NCBI RefSeq assembly: GCF_020184175.1
Contig: NC_065530.1
Span: forward strand, 72,703,260 to 72,767,259
Length of the DNA stretch: 64,000 nt
From: Aphis gossypii
Lineage: Eukaryota; Arthropoda; Insecta; Hemiptera; Aphididae
Reading direction: 5' to 3'
Positions 27,240 to 40,700 of this stretch are shown here, piece after piece (within the stretch, counting starts at the first letter, position 1; every line of letters starts with the position of its first letter). The position numbers were made by a program, and so were the translations under genes. The notes under the pieces are model-generated. The model ran no database searches. It was not told where the DNA came from and saw only the letters and a list, made by a program, of their open reading frames with translations.

Positions 27240-30200
27240 TTTAAATTTAAAAAAAGACCCAATTATAATGAATACAATAAGTACATACAATTGTCACCTT
27301 TTATCATTAGTAATACATAGAATATAGATATATTATAGGAATTAATATAATACTTACTCGGTTTTACATGTATGAGACATGTCAAACATTTTCATAAAAT
27401 ATTAGCTAATTTAGTAAATTAAAAATTTAGATTTTTATAGGTAATCACTGGGGCATACTTAGTGTTTTGGTGACTTCGAACTACGACTATTTAAGTGCTC
27501 CAATTCACCTTTTTCACATTGACTTGAAGAAAATAATTTTCTAACTTTACTAGAAATTAACTTAATTATTTTTATATTTATCATTATTGCAATCACATTA
27601 AGACTTACTTAAAAATAATTTTATCTCATTAAAACTAAAAAATCAATATTTTAACATAATTTATAAGTAATTTCTAAGATTTATGATGAAGTGTATTTAT
27701 TTATAACAAACGAATTATAAATAATTGGTGCTTAAGAATAAAATTGTTAAATTTATACTACCTACCACAACATTTAAAAATTATTACTCTTTTTGAATTA
27801 AAATATTTAAAATTTAAAAATAATATAATAAATTAGTAAAATAGTTAATTATATCTAGAAAAAAAATCTATTAATTTTTAATATTATTATGCATATTAAT
27901 AAAAAATAATGTGAGTTTAATTATTGATTATAGTTTATAACTTATAAACTATAACATATACAAATATATTATATATACGGTGAAAATTCCATATTATATT
28001 ATATATTATATATTTTATGCAACAAATTATTTTTGAGAACCACGACCTTTATTGTTAATTATGCATTAGTTCTATTTAACGATTTCCTCTATAATACGAT
28101 TTTTTCTTGTTCCCGAGAGATTTCGTTAAATAGAAGTTTCAGTGTATTATACTGCAGTGTTTATTTTTGGCATCTAATAAACTTTTCTATTCGAAACGTC
28201 ACTAAGTGTTTTGCCTTTGAGGCGCATTTCTACAAAGCCGTGTATAAAATACAATACTCAATTCCAAAAACAAAAACTAGCAACTAGTACATCAGTGGGA
28301 AGAACAAATGTAGTCAATATTATTGCACACGCAATTAAGTAAGTATGTCGGCACACGAGACACTATTATTATCTATTATTAATATGCAACTGTAATTTTT
28401 TTTAAAAAATAAATACTTAAAATTTTAAAGTATAAATTGTACAGAATAAATTTTATTAGCTTATAATTAAAAGTATAAATTTCATATGTTTACAAAATTG
28501 TTTGTAGTAGGTACGTATTGTTATAATTTATAACTCTTTGAAAACAATGTTTTAAATATCAACTACCATTTTAGTAGGTTCAAAGCATTTGTTTAGATGA
28601 CATTTGGCCCTTGTTTGTAAATTTTTTATCTGCAGCACAAATGCACAATTTTTTTGGTATAGTGTAATATCGAATAACCAATTAATAATATATTATTTAT
28701 ACATTTATAAAAATATTTTAAATTTAAAAAATACGAATTGTTTCGCAAAATATGACATAATATGTTGTTTACAATATTTGAACTAGGATATTCCATCGCG
28801 ACCGTTTTGCCGCCAGAGTATTTGCCTTTAGACTCCATAATATTATTATATTTTAACATCATAAACGTGCAAATATTGTGTAGGCAATTACGGACGGTAC
28901 GAAACCTATTTATTTTTATATATTAGGTATAAGCATAATATAATTTGCAAACTAATTATAATAATCGGTAAAAAAAAAAAACCAACTTGAAAAGTTTTGA
29001 AACATTGTCCATCATGAAAATATTAAATTAAATTATTATAATAACCGATGACTGTGTTTGAGAGTAGCAATTAATAATAATTATAATTATTAGAATGATA
29101 ATGATAAACAGCTAACTACCTCAAACACCAATACGGTCAACTCAAAAAAAAAAAAATGTTGAAATAAAGTAAGATGAAATACTCACTAAGGTAAAAAAAA
29201 ACTGTGTAGTGAATAAAAATTAAACATATTTTGCAGGAGATGAAACCTAACGAAGTGACATGTTCCCAAATACACATTCAAATATTTTCATGTTCAAAAT
29301 TTACTGATCCAAAAATATAATTCGTAGTTTTCTTTTCTTAACAATTATTACTTAAGATTGTTGTGGTGAAATTAAAAAAAATTATTTTTATATGGATACT
29401 TATACCTAAGGACATCTTATTTGAAATTTTGAATTGAATTTTTATGAAGTTCATTCAGGATTTTTTTTTATTATATTTTAAAAATAAAATATATATTTAA
29501 ATAGAAAATTATATAGAAATGCTAACATCAAACATTTTTGTGACGATTCTAAGTATTCATGGTTATTCCTCTTTGAATTGCAACAAAATATCTAAATTCA
29601 TTTGAAGAAATATAGTAATTTATGATTCAGTTAGTCGTAACTAGTACACTTATAAAAAAAAAATTCTTTGGATTGAAAAAATTGTACCTATAAATAATTA
29701 AAAATCGAAAAAAAGAATGCTCAAATAAATAACAACTAACAAGTCAAACTTATATATATTTTCGTACCAGGTGTTTTAAATGGGTATTATTGTCTAACTT
29801 TCATAAATATTACATGGGATTTGTAAGAAAATCTAAAAAAGAATCAATACTTATAAATGATATTATGTATTAAGTACTGATAGTATATTACAATCTATAT
29901 AATAATCAACGTTGTTAAGAAACAAAAATATTGAGAAAAAAATTAATCTAAAATTTCAAAATATCAATAATATAATAGATACCATACTGGTGTCGATATT
30001 ATACGAATATAAATAATTAATATCTTCAACTGTCAAGATAAGGGTGGTAGTACTTATTTATCAAAAAGTAGTTATAGTTTATATTAGGGGTCCGGATCCT
30101 TATGGTGTAAATGAGCTACTCTTTTAAACAATTACAAAATCATGAATTTAAAAAAAAATATTTTTAACGTTTTTTTAAGTTTCGTTTTTCACTTGTCTAA

Positions 30201-31915
30201 AAAAAAAAACATGACATAGTACGGAAAATAACTAATATATTTTATTGGAAAATGCCAAATGGAAAGTATTAAAAACATAATATTACTAAGTCTTAAGTTT
30301 AGAAAAACTGAGGAGTTCATTATAATATATATTAATGAAATTTTAATTTTATGGGTCTCGATATTGATGTAAATTTCCAAAAGCCGCAGCATTTACACAG
30401 CATTTTTGATTAAGTTTATTTTACAATTTAGAAATTTCAAAAGATATTTATATAGGTATGTATATCATGATATTATAGTTGAGACAAACCATTTCCGTGT
30501 TTTCGTGATTAGTTGCAAAATTTGCGGTTGTAATAAATAAGCAACTGATACATTTTATAACCGTAATTATTTATGTAACTTTTAAGAGATGTATTCTAAA
30601 TTATTAATGTCCATGATGTAAAATGTATTAATTTTCGTCGAGTTTCTTTTTTACTATATTAACAATTAAAAGCTTTATTATTATTATTATTGGATATTTG
30701 AATATTTACTTTATAAACCATAGAGCAAAACCAATTTGATAAAATTTAAATTTTTCTGTAAATATTACTTTTAATAATACTAAAATAAAATAATAATAAT
30801 AAATAAAAATACTATTCTCATATTTTATATAATTGTAAGTTAAATTTTAATATAATATTATTTAAGTACGATCGTTTTTAAGTTAAATAATATCTTGATT
30901 TAAAATTTATTTTATGGAATAATTTAAATATAAAGTCAAGCAAAAATATACATTATAAACATGCTTTATGAAATTCAACTTTATAATTTTTAATTTAGAA
31001 AAATCTGAAGAGATACTTCATTTTTTGTTCATGCTATTTGTTTCAAGTATATTTTATTATTAATTAAAGTTTTGCACAATATATATAATTATATTGATTG
31101 TTTTCTTTATAACATATTTTTACAATTACCTATTATTTTTTAAATAACTATAGTTATTTCATATTGTGTATATGAAAATTTAATATATGCAGTTAAAATT
31201 TAAATGTAATAATAATATGAAAAATATAACAAAGATTATAATAATATGAGAAAGTAATGTTTATATAAAGTTTAAGTATACCCATTTAGAAATAATAATC
31301 AGCTTTAAATTATAATAGCTACCTACTTATTGTAGGCTCATGACTCTTGACAATTATTTTCGTAAACTACTTATAATAAATTAATAAATTAATTGTGTTG
31401 TAACTTAATATATATATATATAATATAATATACATCATATTCCCTAGCTTTTTAAAATAAATAATTTAATTATTGAAAAATATTTAAAATTTAATATTTT
31501 TGAAAGCTTTGTAATATCCCAACAATTAATATATTAACTTGCAGTTTGTTATAGTATGTTAGCACGTTTTGAAAAACATTATAGGTAAATATTATAGTTT
31601 TTTTTTTTTTAAATTGTAGTAATACATTTTGGATAACTTCTCATCAAAATATTATCGAATTAAGGTTAGGGATTAAATACGTTTTTTTTTTCATTAGGAA
31701 AAACGTTGTGTAGCAATAACTTGTGTTAATTAGTTCAAATAATTAATTATTCACGAGCTTTTAAAACAATATTTTAATGACTGAGGATCAATACATTTTA
31801 CAGATTCACAATAAATCTTTTACATTGAACACCGATCAACTACAGGGTAAATATTTTGACGTAATACTTTCTATTTTTTTTGACAAACAGTTTTAAACAA
31901 CACTGAGAATAACCA
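27240..31915. other. Very AT-rich sequence, no supported gene
   Basis: Long low-complexity A/T stretches. The only structured items are the palindrome at 27928-27954 and an imperfect stem at 29054-29128. Confidence 0.55.
27928..27954. repeat. Perfect 13-bp-arm palindrome
   Basis: TTATAGTTTATAA, one central C, then TTATAAACTATAA. The arms match perfectly, making a possible cruciform or hairpin. In such AT-rich DNA this may be chance. Confidence 0.9.
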
Positions 31916-31919
31916 CACA

Positions 31920-32260
31920 TGCTTTGTATTTCCAGGCTAGTGTGCCGGACGTTGCGTTAGATATTATTTGGATATGATTACACGTAATTTTGCGACGATC
32001 ATCAGATATGTACAAAACGACCATGTGGTGAAATCAAACGAAAAATGGCATTTGATATTACATTTAATCCAAGGGAGAACGATTTCGATTTTCACACTTA
32101 GCACCGGCCTAAGGCTACTCACCAATTACCACGAGGAGTAATCCAAAATCTCTACTCAACTAGATCAAACGAGGACATTATTGCTGGTTTCCTGAATTTA
32201 GGACATTACATGATTCTGACGTGCTTATGGCTTGAAGCGTTATTCTGATAAATTACCATA
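31920..32260. other. G+C-richer patch of unknown origin
   Basis: About 340 bp with words such as TGTGCCGGACGTTGCGTTAG and GCACCGGCCTAAGGC inside AT-rich flanks. All frames on both strands are interrupted within about 45 codons. It ends at a T20 run. It may be a decayed transposon or exon; neither ends nor protein similarity can be shown. Confidence 0.3.
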
Positions 32261-32576
32261 GAAGCTTTTTTTTTTTTTTTTTTTGTTATTGACATCAAAA
32301 AACTAGCAACTAATCGAATTCGTTAAAAATTAAAATTACACTTCACGCAAAAATAGCAGTAGAATAACCACTTTTGTGAAGAATTTATCCCAATTTCCAA
32401 AAAAATATTATCAATTCTTTGAACACGCACAGCAGAATTATTATATATAGTTGTTTAGTAATATTTTTACGATGTACAATCAACCAGTTCTTGCATTTCT
32501 TGGCATAGTTTTTTAACAGTTTTTTCTTCTTATTTACATATAAATTTACTTTCGCTATAAAAACTATAGGAAAACG

Positions 32577-33410
32577 GGATGTACCAGTTGCGTCTAAAAC
32601 AATATTTATACTTTAAGTAAGTATACCAATTGCGCAGCTTAAATTTTAGGTCAGTACACCAATTGCGCTACTTATATTTTAGGTTCCTTATTTTTACATG
32701 GCCATATGTAAGTTCCTAAACGGCGTAAAAAGTTACATATGTATTTACACAATTCAATATAGCTAACTAATATACATTCAAATATACTTAATTTAAAACA
32801 AAACGTATACAGAATTACGGAAAATACGACAAGCTACAAGCTGATTATAGTAATATAGTACTTATCCCGACTCGACGTAAAGCGAAATATAAAATATTTT
32901 ATTTATTATTATTATTAACGAACATATTATAAAGTATGAATTTGAGTGATAGACTATGACAAGTTTTCATTATCATTAATGATCGTTACCTACACACCTA
33001 CTTATCTGTCTAATTAATACGGTTAAAACATAAAAAACATTAAATGAAAAAAAAAAATTTTAATTATATTTTTATATTTTTATGTATTATTGACGTGTAC
33101 CTATGTATATGATTTGGTATAGATTTATATTGTACACATATTGTTAATATTGACGTTCATTGTATAATTTTTTTATATTGACTGAAAAAATCTATTTATA
33201 ATACAGATTTTCATAAAAGTATTTTTATATACTAGGTGTAATGTAGAATAATATTATAAACCCTGAAAATAACTAAGAGCAATTGGCCTATCTATCCAAA
33301 AAATACAAAGTGTAATTGGTATATCGACCCAAAAAATACAGAGCGGCAATTGGTATATTAAAAGGTCATTTTAAGCGCGATTGGTAAACTTCCAGGAAAA
33401 AAGGATCCGT
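32577..33410. mobile_element. Element bounded by inverted arrays of ACCAATTGCGC-type units
   Basis: On the left, three units with core CCAATTGCGC (or CCAGTTGCGT) lie at about 32583, 32624 and 32658. On the right, four inverted units with core (A)ATTGGT or ATTGGC lie at about 33279, 33312, 33346 and 33377, spaced 31-34 bp. Units on both sides are followed by a T-rich stretch ending TAGGTC or an equivalent. This makes inverted terminal arrays around a ~550-bp AT-rich centre with no gene. Confidence 0.6.
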
Positions 33411-34440
33411 TTGTATGTATAGAAATCATAATCATCATGATTAGAACCACGGTGATGTAACTATATTGCCTACATATTTCGCCGTGTTAACCCTAAGTAA
33501 TAATATTGAAAACAGTGGGATACAAGAAATAATATTAATTATAATTTCAATTAGATAGTATATAATATTACTTATTAAGTACTTTACAACTTGTACCCTA
33601 AATTTATAAGACCAGAGAACTTGCGTCTTAGAAATTTGGTTCAACTTTGAGCATCTATTATAGTTGTGTATAGAAGAGTTGTATCTGGAATTAATTTCCT
33701 TGTTTTTATCATTATAAATAATAGAAAGGCAATATGTTGTTACGTTAATTTAATTAATGAGTTTATACTATAACATTAATTTATTTTTATTATTTTTATA
33801 AATAAAAAGAAATTAAATTAAAATATGAGTAGTAAAATGAAACTAAATCTCTTACCTGCCAAATAATTGAAATTATTTTTAAATACCTGTAGAGTGTAGG
33901 TATATGTTGTAATCAAACACCAATGCATTCGTCTTCTTTCAATTAGACAGCAACGAACAGTACTCTATAATTAAATTTAGATATATCAGTTGTATTATAT
34001 TCACATTGTGTATATACTATATACATTTATCTAGAAAAAATTATCGTATCTTTTATCTTATCAACATTAATTTTAAATTCGATATCTGAATGCCATCTAT
34101 CTAAGATAAAAATTATAGATATACTATTAACGACTATGATAATATATACAATTTCAAAGTTATTTGAATTATTTAAAAATATTTGATTAATATGTATTAA
34201 TATTGATATTATAATGTAGAAAATGAATATATATTACTAAATAATTTCCGTTTTTTTAAGGATAATATGTAAAATACATTCATTGCCTGATTCTAAAAAT
34301 TATCTCATTCCTATTTAGATTATAGATGCATATCTATGTTTTATTTTTTTAATTAAAATCTAGATGAATACATCTATATCTAAATGGAGAAAAAAAATCT
34401 GAACAAACCACTGAAAAAGATATAGTGGTGTATTAATTTA

Positions 34441-35641
34441 GACTCTGGACGGAATGTATTGATTTTACAATGATGTGTTTATTTTTTGTGTGTGTATCTG
34501 TGTACAGCATAACTTGTCAAAATAACGCTTCAATTTCAAACTTCGAGGGTAGTTTCGATGGCAAAGTGAATATTCTTAGTGCATTATAGAGGTCAGAAGT
34601 AAAAAATTTTCCAGTAGGTAGTTTAAAAAAAAAAAAATCGGGAAAACAAAAAAAAAAACGGGACAGAAAAACGAGAATTTTTATGCGATACTAGTTTTTG
34701 ACAAAATCATTTTTTTATTTAGTTATAGCTCAAAAACTTATCACTTAAAATGTTTAAAATGTTGATCAAATGTTTATATTAGCGTTATCTATTTACAATT
34801 TTCGAAATATTTTGGCTTTTCTTGAGTATTTAATTGGAATTTTCAATTTTTCTAAGTATTTTTTTTTTTATAATTGTTTAAAGTTATCAACAATGCGATG
34901 ATTTACAAAAAATTTTGTTGTTTAAAATTCATAAAATATATATAATATATATTTATATCCAGATTAAAAAATTCAACACTAAGTTTTTCCATACGTTTTC
35001 CTTCATATAGCTATAGAGAAAACTCGAAACATCATTATAGAAAAAATTTTAAGCGTATTTGAATTTTAAATTTTTATAACATTGAGTAACGATAATGATT
35101 TATCCTCAAACGATTTTAAATATTTGTTATCATTCAAAAAGTATAAGTCTATTTGATACTTGATAATTTCACCAGTTATTTAGATTGGCATTTTCTTACA
35201 TAATTTAATTTTAATTTAATACTATTTATAGGCATTTAAAATATTCAATTTTGTTTATAAATACCGGTAAATGTTTTTAGGCTGTCATAATACTTGGAAA
35301 TTTAATACAAAGTTCGTCTTACGTAAGTCTTAATAAAGTGATTCAAAACTTAAGAATACAAAGACACAATTTTTTTATTAGTATTTGAAGTTCAAATATT
35401 GACAAAAATTCGTCAAAATTATGATATTTGGAAATTATTTTGCAGGTATAATTCATAAAAAAAAAGTGTATAATTAGCTAAGAGTTGAAAATGTTATATA
35501 CTTTTTTCCATAAGTTTGGCTTACAATTATTATAAAATAACTTAAATTTTGGGGTATTCAGGTCATTAAAACATAAACCAGCTTTATCACCACCCACTGG
35601 AAAATATATCCTAGGCTGGCAAATCATCTCCGTTCAGAATC
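34441..35641. mobile_element. 1.2-kb dispersed repeat related to 22594-22910
   Basis: It starts GACTCTGGACGGA, then ATGTATTGATTTTACAATG, and ends GGCAAATCATCTCCGTTCAG then AATC. The inverted ends read GA(C/T)TCTG(G/A)ACGGA. The interior is AT-rich with no coding frame. About 80 bp past the right end (to roughly 35720, ACCTACTATATAGCAGAGCG) also looks repeat-associated. I remember this GATTCTGAACGGAG-ended repeat as abundant in aphid genomes, a recollection I could not check. Confidence 0.65.
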
Positions 35642-36939
35642 TTTTTTCGTATACAATGGTACCTATAATTGGATTGAAATTGAATACATCCATTATAGTG
35701 ACCTACTATATAGCAGAGCGTCACTCGCATGGCTATTATTTTTATGATTTATTTGTAATTACCAGGTCTCGAGATTTATAATATTTGAATATTTGTTTAT
35801 AACATATTAAGATATAGCAAGGTAAGTTCAAAATCCGCTTCATAATGAAAATAATGAAACTCTTAAAGTTTTAATGCATATTTTTAATATTTTCTGCTAT
35901 ATTTATAACTGTTTTACTATTTATTGATTTTTTTTTATTTTTTTTTTTTTTTTGTGAAATAAACATATGATATAGTTGTATAGAATGTGCACTTTTGAGT
36001 GATAAGCGTTACTTTAAGTTTTCATTTAACAATAGTAAAATGCAAAATCTATATACAAATAGTAGAGAAGTTAGTAAGTACGCTTTATACGTGCGTATAT
36101 GTATGTGTGCTTATCGCCACTGCGTGCCACTCGCGGTGCAATTAATTCTTTATAAATAGAAATATATATGTTATGGTGGGTATTGTGTTAAACAAATACA
36201 GCCTAAACTATAACAAGAATTATAAAAAAATCGGATCCATTGCTTTTAAAGAAGATGTCGTAGGGTATTAAAGACATCGAAGAATTAAAATGATTTTCCT
36301 AATGACATCATATTATTATTTTACCATTATTATTATATTTAAACATTGATTATCTTCAGGTCAGAAGGGTAAAACATGAAATGTGTTTATATTTAAACTT
36401 TTAGATGGTTATGTTAACTGTCTAGATCTATAGTCAAATATTTGTTTTATTTTCGTTCCTGGTCAAACGACTAGACAAACTGATACCTTTTATGTTTCAT
36501 TCCAGCGTACTTTATATGTTAAAATACCCCTTTTATTAGATTCATCCATAATTCCAACATTGATATGCTTTTTTTGTAATTATATTGTTTTTTTTTAAAT
36601 TATATCTTAATAATTAAATCACTTTCCTTATTAAACTACACAACAACCTTCATCTAAGTAAATATTTTATGTTCCACATTTAAACTGTAATTGTGCTCGC
36701 CCGTTTAATCCTAATAAGTAAATAAATAAGTATGTGGTTAGTAGTGATATTCCTTAATTAAAATATGCCACCATCAAATCAGTTAATCTAAAACGTTTGT
36801 TTTCAATTTACATGACATTGTTGAGTAATAATATAAGTCGTTCAAATTTTAATAATATATATTCAGTTATCGTATCGTATAGGGCATAGTAAATAAATAA
36901 AATACAACATCGTTACATATGTCTGTTTGTAAAACTACA

Positions 36940-37790
36940 GAAGTCTATAAGTTTATCGAGACGACGAGATAATAACAGAATAACGTTTGATCTGTGAAAC
37001 TGACGACGGCAACTAATATTTTGTGTACAGAGAATAGAACCAACGAACACAAGACCGTCTAGACGGCCAATTTTTTTAACAGCAACAAACGTCCGTTAAA
37101 AAAGTCGTATAGTGTATTTGAAAATATTAATTATTATACTAGCCTTTTCGTAATATTGTTTGTGGTATATCATTATTATATTTAATTTAATGAACGTTTG
37201 TTAAATGTTTACTGTCGGTAGTATAATAATATTGTCATACCTATCGTCGGAGCGAGATGTCAATATTGTAACATCTACGGCGGCTTCTGTATGATAATAT
37301 GTTCTATACACAATAAAGTAATATATTACATTTACCATCAAGTCTCGGGGCAATAAATTATGCAAATTTTAAAATTATCACCGTCCAACGTCGACGGAAA
37401 AACAACGACTTGGCCGTGTAATGTTTCATGCCGTTGCGTTTATGGATAATAGTACCGATGCGTTCACAATACACAATATTATACATAAAGGGTGCACGCG
37501 ATTTACAGTTCCAGTCACCGAATTTACGCGATGATTTATCTGTGAGCGTATCACGATCATTTGACTGTATAGTATTATCATCACGCTCCGAAACGTACGC
37601 GATGCGACTTTCGGTTAATCGTCGTCAACGCGACATTTTTGCGTTCATCCAACGATTCTTACCCAAAATTAGACGGGGAAAAAAAGATAAAGAGAATGAG
37701 ACCATTTCGGTTTCAAAACGCCATACGGTCTTAACTCGAATCGGTGTCTCTGATTGGATGACATAACAATTTCCTTGCACGGCATATTAT
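36940..37790. other. CpG-richer island with a 112-codon open frame
   Basis: A locally G+C-richer stretch with many CG dinucleotides, including ACCGTCTAGACGG near 37060 and CGTCCAACGTCGACGG near 37382. A plus-strand frame at 37428-37766 encodes 112 residues, Ser/Arg-rich and ending RRGKKDKENETISVSKRHT and onward. No known domain is visible and no clear splice context. A promoter, a 5' exon or a conserved non-coding block are all possible; I cannot choose. Confidence 0.3.
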
Positions 37791-37799
37791 CAACATTAT

Positions 37800-40700
37800 A
37801 ATAATACGGTGAATTAATTTACCGATAGTACGCGCACTGTTGATTGTTATATAGATTTCAGTAATGGACGAGAATATTATTTTTAGGACATACGCAGTAT
37901 AATACAGACAGATTAATATTTTAAATGCAATAATCTTGTCTATAATATTATTGAATATCACTTAAGCATTAATTTACTATCTTATTCAATATCGCCAGTT
38001 TAACTACATATAGTCGCTTTCGTTTGCTCAACCGTAACCATATCTGACACGTTAATGTAGGGTGCAACGACATCCAGAACACAGAGGTCTATTGAAGCTC
38101 GTGTATCGCTCCACACTGAATTTAATTCTAATTTTTCATCTTCTCGACTTCATTAAGTTTATACGTTTTTGAATGTATTATATTATTATTATTATTATTT
38201 TTTTTTTTTTTGTTAACAAACTGTCATATTATATGCGCTTATAATATTTTTTAAATTTAAAAAAAAAAATGTTTAACTAAATATCTATTAATTATACATC
38301 TATCCGGGCCATTTCCAATACAACTTACAAAATAATCGCTACCTAAAATTGCATGAAATTCCAGGGAATGTATTTCTGGAACTGAGAGGCAATTATTGAG
38401 TAACCATTTTAAAAATATTCATATGTGTAGTTTTGTACAGTGCAACTTATTTGCACGCAACGTAAATACTACACAAACTTATTTTTGTATTTTTAAATTT
38501 GGATTTATCTAAAGTAATTGAATAATCGAAACAATAGGCGGCAATATAAGTTTATCGTATAATAAAAATATGTCATTGTAAAATATTGATAACTATGAAG
38601 ATGCTTTATATAACAATATGCAATTAATTTTAAGATCCATATTATAATTTGGTATATTAAAAAAATTCTTCTGAACATAACGAAGTCTTAGTATTTGATA
38701 AAAAGCAATTAATTGATACTCAGCATAATCTTACTTGCAAAGGTAATCATTTTTGTTTCGTTAGTTATAATGAAAATCTATTTATATTTACACGTAAAAA
38801 AAATTGAAGTTGCTACATAGTGCAGAACACATTGTGCGCAAATGAGTCATACCGAATTCGTGAATCCACATCCCCCGATTGTGGTCTAAAGTGAACTATT
38901 TTCTTTTTCAAATGTCGATTGCGTTTCGTACAAAGTAAGTAGATAATACTGTTGGATCAACTAATTGTAGACTTTTTTTTTATTTTGAGACCTAATTAGT
39001 ATACACCGAATTAAATTAAAAAATTACATAATATTGTTATGTATTCGGTGTCACCACTTACTGTGGAAAATAATTGTTACCTCAGTAACAAAGAAATCAA
39101 GTTTTACATATTATTATTGTAATTTGTACCTATAATATGATAACGAATATTCAACGTGGTAGGACCTTTGACATCAGATTTTTGCTTTGATAGTTCATCA
39201 ATATTCCGGACTATTGTTTCATATTAAGAAGAACCAAAATAATAATAATAAAAAAAATAACGAAAACGTCAAGTCATTGGAAAAAATCAAATCTTCCATT
39301 ATGTCTAACTAAATCAGAACTTATTTTTGTGAATAATCAATAAATCGATTACTAAATGAAGGTTATTTTAATATTATTAAATTCTAGGTATTATTAAGCT
39401 AAAATAAATATGACCTTACGTACCTCGCGATTTTATCGTCGTTTGCGAAATGACACGCAACACCTAATGCCTAAATATTGTCAGTTTCTCGAATCCGTAT
39501 TATACGCTACATAAATTATTTATGTTTGATAGACAATTTTAATATTAAAATGTTTTTTTATAAGTGTTACATTGTAATATATGCAATATAGCGCCACATG
39601 GAATGCGGTGTATGTGTTTCATCGTTTATAATAACCGTTGGCGGGATCTCTCAGAATAATATCATATATTTTACAATGGCACATGAGTTTGGATTTCCTT
39701 TTTTACACGTTGAAAGTATTAGTTTTTCCTTTGATTCACGTTCAAATGCTCTACTTGGTAATATTGCAGTTTAAAATGTTTTTATTTTTAAATTACGACT
39801 GTCAAAATAATAATAATAATAATTTTAATCTCTCCCATTTTCTTTGACACACACATTAACTAACAAATATGTATAGAAACATATTCATCGTGTTATACGA
39901 GTAAAATTATGCAACCGCCCGCTAGATGAGAAATTCTGGTTTTCCGGGGAATATGTAAACGTGTCATACAAAAAGGTGGGCTACAATCGATCGAGAATAA
40001 TAATTACGATTATATGATATAGTAATGGTAACCATTACATAAAATATTCGTATGCATCTTCTATCGCTCAGAAAAATATATAAATTAATGATTTTGCACG
40101 CAAATTGCTAGCAGATCTCTGGTACAATAATATTTTACTGTCGTTCGGGTAACTATTATAAAATAATAAAATATAAAAATTCGGTCCAACTGCACATTCT
40201 TAAAATTTGAGCAAATAGTGCTATTTGAAATATAGACAAAATATAATATTATTGATTTGAGATTTTAATAGTTGTATGCTTCTAAATGTATCATTATATT
40301 TTAAACAAGTTTAGATGATTGTAAGCGAAGAGAAAACACACAATGACATATTGTTTTTGTGACATCCGATTGATAGTGAACCGATGTGAGATAAATTCAT
40401 GTCAGTTTTTTAATAATTTTTTTGGAAATTTTTTTATTATCTGTAACTACATGATATATAATATGTACATATTTTATAATTAAATTTCAAATCCACTCTT
40501 GTTGTATGCATAATTGAAATTATTGTCCTGCATAAAATACGGTCGAATGTGTGGTTTTCATAACGGACGATGAAAAAAAAAATATACGAATAAAATCAAT
40601 ATACATATTATACGTATTCTTATACTGAGTTATACCATGCAGGGTAATTTTTTTAAGCAAGATAGTAACATATTTTATGGATTTTAGATATTTTAAAGTT

